64,000 nt of DNA from Blastomyces gilchristii SLH14081 (Eukaryota; Ascomycota; Eurotiomycetes; Onygenales; Ajellomycetaceae): contig NW_003101682.1 in NCBI RefSeq assembly GCF_000003855.2, positions 5,826,579 to 5,890,578 on the forward strand. Direction: 5' to 3'. Positions 57,901-64,000 of the stretch are shown piece after piece. The stretch's first letter is position 1. Each line of letters begins with the position of its first letter. The translations under genes and the position numbers were made by a program. The notes beneath the pieces were generated by a model. The model ran no database searches and was not told the DNA's origin. It worked only from the letters and a program-made list of their open reading frames with translations.

Positions 57901-58180
57901 TTCGCAGAACTTATCTGTTTCAGCAGCTGAATTTGTAGTGAGATTGAGATTTATTCTCTGCTTCTATAATCATTGCTCACAGACAATTTTCACTGTGTCT
58001 GCTTCAGAGAACTCTGTCTCTTGTAAATGAGCAAAGCATGTCATCATTTCAGCAATCTCATCAGCGGGGCTGTCTTGGTTGAGGCTATCTTAGATGAGTG
58101 TAGAGTGTTCTGTTGAGAAAAGATCTTCTCTTCTCTTTGAACTTGTGTCACATTCTGTATTCATTTTGGTTCGAACCTTC
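54912..58180 (-). pseudogene. copia gag, protease and integrase remnant
   Basis: On the minus strand: gag from about 58,160 to 57,300 with an LSRLKDYDI block near 57,850. Zinc knuckle CKYCICYRHDETDY near 57,045-57,000, where the last Cys is Tyr. Protease remnant near 56,870. Integrase from about 56,420 to 55,600, with HLNITDIQ, FDIIEDSEF, YLLFIVNN and LYTLNQDNVAEQ, the last fitting the P-Y-x-x-x-Q-N-G-x-x-E region. Stops are RIP-type. No long frame remains. Confidence 0.8.
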
Positions 58181-58209
58181 TGAGCTGTCTGAGGTGGTGA
58201 TTGCGGCTC

Positions 58210-58475
58210 AAGTGGCTCTTGTTCGGGCCCATCCCCGGCAGCAAAATACAAAAAGATACCTCAGCAATAATATCAAGCACATAATCAACGGACACATCTG
58301 AAGTGCAACCTCCGCGAAAACCCTGTCTGTCTTTGGTGTATCAAGACATCAACGCCAAGTCCCACTCACGTACCATCTCATCCAACCTGGCCTATCTCCG
58401 GCAGAAAGATACAAAAAGATACCTCTGCAACAGTATTCAATACATAACCAGCAGACAATGACACATCAATAACTA
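58210..58475. repeat. tandem array, about 163-bp unit, element X copy 2
   Basis: Landmark ATACAAAAAGATACCTC at 58,247 and 58,410. Keeps CpGs (CCCCGGCAGC, ACCTCCGCGAAA), unlike its inverted homologue at 27,540-27,880. Confidence 0.8.
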
Positions 58476-59365
58476 TAAAATCAGTATATCTCAAGATCTG
58501 ACTGAGCCTTTGATCCCTGCATAGTGAGATATATTAAATCTAGTTTTAATACCTCAATATTCAATAGATTCTACAAGGGATTGAGAACAATAATACTAGG
58601 TTTCTATTGAATTTGAGAATTAACTCTATATTAATATAATCATTGACACAGTCTTTTATTTTAAGATATAAATAATCAGTTCCTCTACATCTCACTGATA
58701 ATATTTATATTATCATATAGAAACAGACTTATATTCTCTACAATATCAAGACTCTGAAGAGAGAAAGTCTTGATAGAGAGTATATAGTAGTGTATATTTT
58801 AGCAGTTTCTATCTTATTCTTCTGCAGTAGTTAATGCAAAAAAAACAGATCTTAGAATTAGTTTTTTACTTCTTCTGAAAAAGTAAGGTATTTTTCTCTG
58901 AGTTTTATACAATATTCTTACAAAGAATTAAAAACAGAGTTATTTTCTATCATAATTTTACATTCTTTTAAGTAAGAATTACTTTTTCAGTAGCTGAAAA
59001 GCTTTTATTAATACTTAATTCTTTTTTACACTTTTTATTAACTGATTTGAGTTGCATACTTGTTGTGTGAGAAGAATTGAATGATTTAGAATAAAATTGA
59101 ATAGTTTTAATCAATTTCTCTGAAAAAAATTAACTTATTTTTTATCAGTTTTTCTCTCAAAAACTGTCATATTATCTGATTTATTATCAATTGATATTAT
59201 ACTTTTCCTCACTATATCTCAAGAAAGATATTGTAAAGATTTTATTGATTTATCTTAAAAATCAATTTTAGTTTATTAGATTCTCTTCAAAAATCTAATC
59301 TAGTTACTGAACTAGTATGGATAAAATCAGGTGTTTTATACATAAAAGTCTTTTATTCTTCTTTT

Positions 59366-59495
59366 GAAATAGTCTGATCAACTTTTCAATTGAAAATAGA
59401 CTGATAAATCTCTCAATTGAAACAGTCTGATCAACTTTTCAATTTAAAATAGATTAATAAATCTCTTAATTGAAAAAGTCTGATCAACTTTTCAT
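59366..59495. repeat. tandem array, about 53-bp unit, element X copy 2
   Basis: Inverted counterpart of 20,753-20,885; repeated AGTCTGATCAACTTTTCAAT with CAATTG palindromes, just upstream of the reading frame at 59,510. Confidence 0.8.
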
Positions 59496-59509
59496 TGAGT
59501 GAGTAAAAT

Positions 59510-60110
59510 GAGTTCAAAAATACACTCAGTTGATGTGAAAAAAGATGCTTTCTCAGATGCTATTTCTGAGATTGAGATTCTGAAAAGAAGAAAGAAAGAA
59601 GAAATAGAGAAATAATAAGTTCTTAAAATACAGAAACTTGAAAAAGTAAGTAAAAGTCTTGAAAAACAGTATCTCAGTGAGATGAATGAAGAAGTTCTGT
59701 TAATTCTTTATACTCAGGCTAGACAACTATAGAAGATGATCAAGTTCAAACTTGAAATTTCAAACACAGTTTAAAAAACATTGAAAATTTCTAGTATAAT
59801 CACAGACTCTTTTTCTTTTTTTTCTTCTTTCTCTACTTCTTCTTCTTCTTCTTTAAATCAGAAGAAAATTTATTCTTAAGCCGCAGAATCTGCTGTCTCT
59901 AAATCTGCTATCTCAAAATCTGCTCAAAATTCTGAGAAAACTGAGAAGAATATTACTCATACTTCTATTCATAGAAAAGAGAAGAAAAAATGTAAAAAGA
60001 GAAAAACTTTCAAATCTTCAGAAATAGAAGACTTATTCTCAAAGTCTCAAATTAGAAGATCTTGCAGAGAAACAAGCTACACTTAAATCTCATTTTCTGA
60101 ATTAGAAATG
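59510..60110 (+). pseudogene. coiled-coil, Lys/Ser-rich protein of element X, copy 2
   Basis: From ATG at 59,510 the frame reads about 200 codons with stops mainly at likely Gln codons (TAA/TAG for CAA/CAG). Features: MSSKIHSVDVKKDAF start, Glu/Lys heptad-like region (residues about 20-75), a poly-Ser tract (about 100-120), AAESAVSKSAISKSAQ, then a very basic KEKKKCKKRKTFKS segment. I do not recognise the family. Position after tandem promoter-like repeats and composition suggest an ORF1/gag-like RNA-binding protein of a retroelement, but that is inference. Confidence 0.45.
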
Positions 60111-60171
60111 AAATTAATCAGCAGTTCTTTTGTCAGTTAATAACTGATATTAAAGTTCAAAAATCAGATAT

Positions 60172-60707
60172 TGTCACGCCCCCGGCCGCGCCAAGGCCTT
60201 GTTGCGGTTTCACACAGCTCATCACTTTCTTGTGAATGATTTCATTCATTCTGCAGGCTGTTTGAACCGGTTTCCAATCACTCTATGACATCATTTAAAT
60301 ATATTATAGAAAGATTCAATTGATGAATATGAGAATCTCACTTCTATACAAGGTCAGCAGATTACTCTTTCATGACAGTGAGACACTGCTAAGGTATCAC
60401 TCTGGCTATTCTTGCTCATGGAATGAGAGAAGGGTATTCACTCATTGTCTATATAGAATAGCTAGATGCTGACTCCTTATCAAAGAAGTCAGTGATTCAT
60501 TTTTCTTCTACTGAAATTTATACAAGAGTTGCTGTGTTTCTCATACAATCTTCTTAGTATACTAAGTACTGTATCTGTGATATTCTCATGATAACTCTGT
60601 AGTCTATGAACTCACTATTCAAGCAAGATAGTCAAGTTCACTTATACAGCTTCTTAAACAACTATCTCTATATAATGCTGCTAACTAGTCACTACTTCAG
60701 GTTCATC
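60172..60707 (+). repeat. possible solo LTR starting TGTCACGCCCC
   Basis: TGTCACGCCCCCGGCCGCG is a common kind of start for fungal LTRs, and the break in element X lies exactly before it. The first 40 bp keep CpGs, the rest does not. The 3' end and a target duplication could not be found, so the call is tentative. Confidence 0.4.
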
Positions 60708-61213
60708 TAGACTGGCCGCCGGGACCATGAATTTCATGTTTGATCTCATTTGATCTGGTCTCATACATTTCTTGGCGTGAATCCCGCTGGGACTAGTTAT
60801 TAAAAAAACATGCAAAGTGACTATATATCAGATCTTAAAATGAAATCATGACTTGAAAAAAATGAGAAAGTGATTTCATTTGATCTCATTTAGTCTCATT
60901 CTTGATATAAAGTTACTATTTTTAGACATTTTAAGGTTTTTTTTAGACTATTTTTAATTTTTTAAAAAGTAACACTTTTTGATAATGCTTAAATGAGATT
61001 TAAAGTCATTTAAAGCAATAAAAATAATTTAAATTGAGAAGTGAAAATCATGATCTCATTTGAAAAATGTGACAAGAGTAGACAGTAAGTCTCACTGAGA
61101 TAGTATAAGACTACTATCTAATGTTAAAACCATGTAATGAGATCAGTTGAATTGATAATGAGACTATTGAAAATTCTGGTCCTGGTCTCAGACACGGTCA
61201 CACGGTCAGTCTA
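60708..61213 (+). mobile_element. 506-bp hAT MITE, copy 7, without matching flanks
   Basis: 506 bp, intact TAGACTGGCCGCCGGG and ACGGTCAGTCTA ends with CpGs kept. The flanks GGTTCATC (left) and TTATTATT (right) are not a duplication, so a rearrangement or deletion followed insertion. Confidence 0.9.
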
Positions 61214-64000
61214 TTATTATTATTATTATTCTTCAATTATAGATGTATGCAGTCAGAGACTATGACATCTACCTGAGAACTTTTAGTTCTCAGGGTTTTT
61301 CCTATATCTGTAAAGTTAACTATTATACATTCGTCAATTTCAGATATGCAAAATCAGAAAATTTCAGCTCAGAATACAAAAACTGTTTACAAATTGCAGT
61401 GTTTTAACATCTTCTAATACTTTGAAACCATTTGACAATATCATGACAAAGGAAAAGAGAACACAGTCTTAAAGATAGACACATTAAATAGATAGACAGA
61501 AAGAAATTAAAAGGAAAAGATAAAGTAAAGAAAGACTGTAACAAACCAAATTATTAAAAGATAGTATATAGCTGTTTTAACAGACTATATCTGGTTGATT
61601 TCCTCCTCTTCATATTCAGATAATTCTGAATTTAGCCATTTTCTTGTAGCTGCTTGAGTTTCTGATAGAAAGTCTATTAAGTATTTAATTCCTGTCTCAG
61701 TTGAGAATAAGAATCTCATATTTAATTGATTTAGATTATACTTCTCTTTCAATCTGACTCTGAGACTATTGTATAATACACAGTGCATTACAATATGCTC
61801 AGAATTCTCATTTGTATTGCAGAATGAGCATTCTATTAAGTCAAATCTATCATCAAATCTTTGTATATAAGATTTGAAATAGCCATGTCCTAGTTTCAGC
61901 TGTATTATAGATGAGAATATTTTCTTTTTACATTTAATTGAACAAGATTTCCACTTGGGTTTTGTTTCAAATCTTGAATAATGTATACTCTTCTTTTATT
62001 TCTGTCAGCTTTCATTTCACTTATCTAAACAGATTCTTTTATTTTTCTCTTTATAAGAGACCAGGAGATAATTTTTTGAATAGATCTGCTTAATTCTGCA
62101 CTCTTTTTTTCAGCTGAATCAGTCAATTCATTGTCATGAATATTCATATGAGCAGGAATTCAGTGTAGATGAATTATCAGCTTTGATATTCTTCTCTTTT
62201 GAATTTTCAAAACAGAGTTTAAGATCAGTTCAAGATTCATTTAACTATTATGAATCTGACTATTTCTAAGTCTTTTTAAAGCAGCTTGACTATCAGAGAA
62301 TATTCATATCTCTTTCAAACAATTTCCTCTTTTATAAGATTTTATTTCAATGAGTTTGAAAGCTTTCACTATTGCAAATAGTTCAGCATCAAAGACTTCA
62401 CATTCACAGCCTAGATTTCAGAAATCTGAGATAAAATTGATATTATCTTCAGTATAAGCAATGTCTGTGCCTAATCTATTCAAGTTCTCATTTTTTGAGT
62501 CATCTGAATAAATCAGAATAGAGTCTTTTATATTGATTATAGACATTCTCTTCAAATACTGTTCATATTCTTTCTCTTTTGATAGTTCACTTATTTATAA
62601 GTTTATAAGAGATTCAAGCTTTTCTCTTCAGAGAGATAACTTCTCATGATCAACTTTTTCAACATTTAAAGAAGAAAATTGATTTTTAATCAGAGAGCAT
62701 AGTCTATACAGTTGAGAAGACATTTTCTTTGAAGAATTATTTTCATTTCAATCAAGAAATCTATTTCAATCCAGTTCATTTCCAGAGTTAATTAATGAAA
62801 ATAAAGAAGAGACTCTTTCTCTGATTATATGATTTGAGCTCATCTTTACAACTCTCAGAGCATAGTTCATACAGGCCTTTTCAAATCTAATAGCAGGAGG
62901 AGGAATTGAAGCTTCAATTTCCATTACTTTAATAGGAGATGATTTGAATGCTTTCAGAATTCTTCTCAAGGCTCTGTTTTGCAGACTTTGAAAGAGTTCA
63001 GTAAAATTCCCTTGATTATTTCATCAAACTTGAACTTCATAATCAGCTACTGATGTAATACAGGCTATATATAACTGTCTCATAGTCTGAAAGAATAGAC
63101 CTCTCTCTGTATTTAATAGTCTGATTATGTTATTCAATAGTCTTTCTGCCTTGACAGTTCTTTGTTATATGTGATATTTAAAATTCAACTTGGAGTTTAA
63201 TCATACTTCTAATTATTTGACATTTACACTGGGTTTAATCTCTCTATTTAAAAGAGTTAGAGATAGTTCTTTCTCATTGAATCTAGAAAAGAAATGAATT
63301 AACTCAGTTTTATTCATATCAAATTGAATTTAATTGATATCTGCTCTAACAAAGATTTTCTTTACAGCTTCTTCAATTACTTTCAAATTCTCTTTGATAG
63401 TTTTTAAGCTGTAGACTAGATCAATATCATCCATATAACTCAGAGATTGCACTATTCTCATATTTCTATTTTTGAATAGATATGCAGTGTATATTGTAAA
63501 TAAAATGAGTAAGATTGAAGATCTCTGTGATACTCTTATTTTTATCTCAGTCTTATCTTATTTCATTTCATCAAAGAAGAGTTGTATAATTCTTTTAAAC
63601 ATAAAACAGTTAACTCATTTTATTAGAGAAAGTGACAGTTTTAATATCTTCAATGTCTGAATTAACTTTGACTTTGAAACATAATCAAATGCTTCTTTTA
63701 TATCAATAAAAACTGCAGTTGAGACCAGACTCTTATACTTTGCTATTTGAATATCATGAATAACTGAGAGAACAGTGTTAATTGCAGAACACTGTTTTCT
63801 ATCTCTCATTTGTTCACTGAATAAAAGAGAATCACTTATAGAGCTTATAAAAGATAGTTAAGTAGCTATTATCTTTTCTAAACCTTTTCTAGACAGTTCA
63901 ATAGAGATATTACTCTATATGACTTAGAAATTGAAGTTTTTTCTATTAAGGTTTGCAAGAATCACTCCAGGGCTTCTCTTCAGCATTCAGAATGATATTC
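61214..64000 (-). mobile_element. LINE copy D, minus strand, runs off the right edge
   Basis: The 3' end is a (TTA)n tract at 61,214-61,230 (AAT tail on the minus strand), followed by the same 3' UTR as copies A and C. Reading leftwards from 64,000: RT with a VFIDIKEAFDYV block (63,615-63,809), an SYMDDI active site at about 63,427-63,442, RT thumb, RNase H (about 62,510-62,120) and a C-terminal Cys finger near 61,775-61,830. It is the most complete LINE in the window and has intact YMDD, but it is still broken by stops. Confidence 0.9.
61585..63809 (-). pseudogene. LINE ORF2 remnant, RT, RNase H and Cys finger, copy D
   Basis: Blocks in order on the minus strand: RT block with IDIKEAFDYVSKSKLIQ (first catalytic Asp). 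VSQRSSI...ILFTIYTAYLF near 63,530-63,470. YMDD near 63,435. RNase H with SDDSKNE near 62,500, DAELFAIVKAF near 62,385, SDSQAA near 62,290 and HMNIHDNELTDS near 62,130. Finger CSFCN then H and C near 61,830-61,780. This is the layout of RNase-H-bearing fungal LINEs (Tad1/I-like). No endonuclease domain is inside the window; it would lie beyond 64,000. Confidence 0.87.

Larger units (their letters stand above)
50581..58180 (-). mobile_element. Ty1/copia retrotransposon, minus strand, split by a MITE and a LINE
   Basis: Segments 54,912-58,180, 52,183-52,507 and 50,581-51,676 read in order on the minus strand as gag, zinc knuckle, protease, integrase, RT and RNase H, which is the copia order (integrase before RT). 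The LINE inserted in RT with a 16-bp target duplication; the MITE inserted with an 8-bp one. LTRs are not clearly identified, so both outer ends are approximate. The gag start near 58,190 keeps CpGs, the rest is depleted. Confidence 0.82.
58210..60171 (+). mobile_element. element X copy 2
   Basis: Inverted homologue of 19,742-27,900 without the gypsy insertion. Order on the plus strand: 163-bp tandem units, AT-rich leader (58,480-59,340), a tandem array with a unit of about 53 bp (59,366-59,495), and a coiled-coil frame from 59,510. It contains the empty site for gypsy copy 3 at about 59,342-59,366. Its right side is cut by sequence starting TGTCACGCCCC at 60,172. Confidence 0.55.

Noticed and set aside
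1..64000. CRISPR array, phage, operon or other prokaryotic system
   Set aside because: Spliced genes, LINEs, LTR elements and RIP-type decay show a filamentous fungus; no regularly spaced short repeats with unique spacers were seen.

Overview
The window looks like a filamentous ascomycete (Pezizomycotina) chromosome in which a short gene-bearing island sits between two long, very AT-rich transposon graveyards. The island genes have short GT-AG introns (50-89 bp) and fungal protein families. Repeat copies differ mainly by C-to-T and G-to-A changes, strongest at CpG and also at CpC and CpA, which is the mark of repeat-induced point mutation (RIP) or a related process. CpG-biased repeat decay has been reported in Onygenales such as Coccidioides, so an Onygenales or Eurotiomycetes relative is a reasonable but unproven guess.

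Left AT-rich block (1 to about 42,350): a Ty3/gypsy remnant on the minus strand (1-3,700); a hAT DNA transposon copy, left-truncated near 3,890 and ending at 19,741, split by two full-length chromodomain Ty3/gypsy elements (4,724-10,434 and 10,584-16,178) and one 506-bp hAT MITE (16,210-16,715); an unidentified repeat (called element X here) split by a third gypsy copy (20,894-26,647); a LINE split by a 5,858-bp hAT element with both ends intact (29,716-35,573); and an older, very degraded gypsy element on the minus strand (37,056-41,640) holding two more MITEs.

Island (about 42,350-48,720): normal base composition with two supportable genes, both on the plus strand. One is a seven-transmembrane G-protein-coupled receptor (44,372-45,765, one intron). 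The other is a SAM-dependent methyltransferase of the fungal secondary-metabolism type (47,446-48,564), interrupted by a 127-base assembly gap and by an apparent frameshift. They look like independent genes; nothing shows that they work together.

Right AT-rich block (48,720-64,000): a MITE, a Ty1/copia element on the minus strand split by a MITE and by a 5'-truncated LINE (itself carrying a MITE), an inverted second copy of element X, a possible solo LTR, another MITE, and a minus-strand LINE running off the window end.

All transposon genes seen are broken by stops, mostly TGA at conserved Trp and Arg positions and TAA/TAG at Gln positions. No tRNA, rRNA, CRISPR or bacterial-type feature was found. 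The most interesting material is a well-defined 506-bp hAT MITE family (seven copies, six with matching or near-matching 8-bp target duplications), its likely parent element, and several pre-insertion sites inside the window that let the insertion order be read directly. I found no convincing new multi-gene system.
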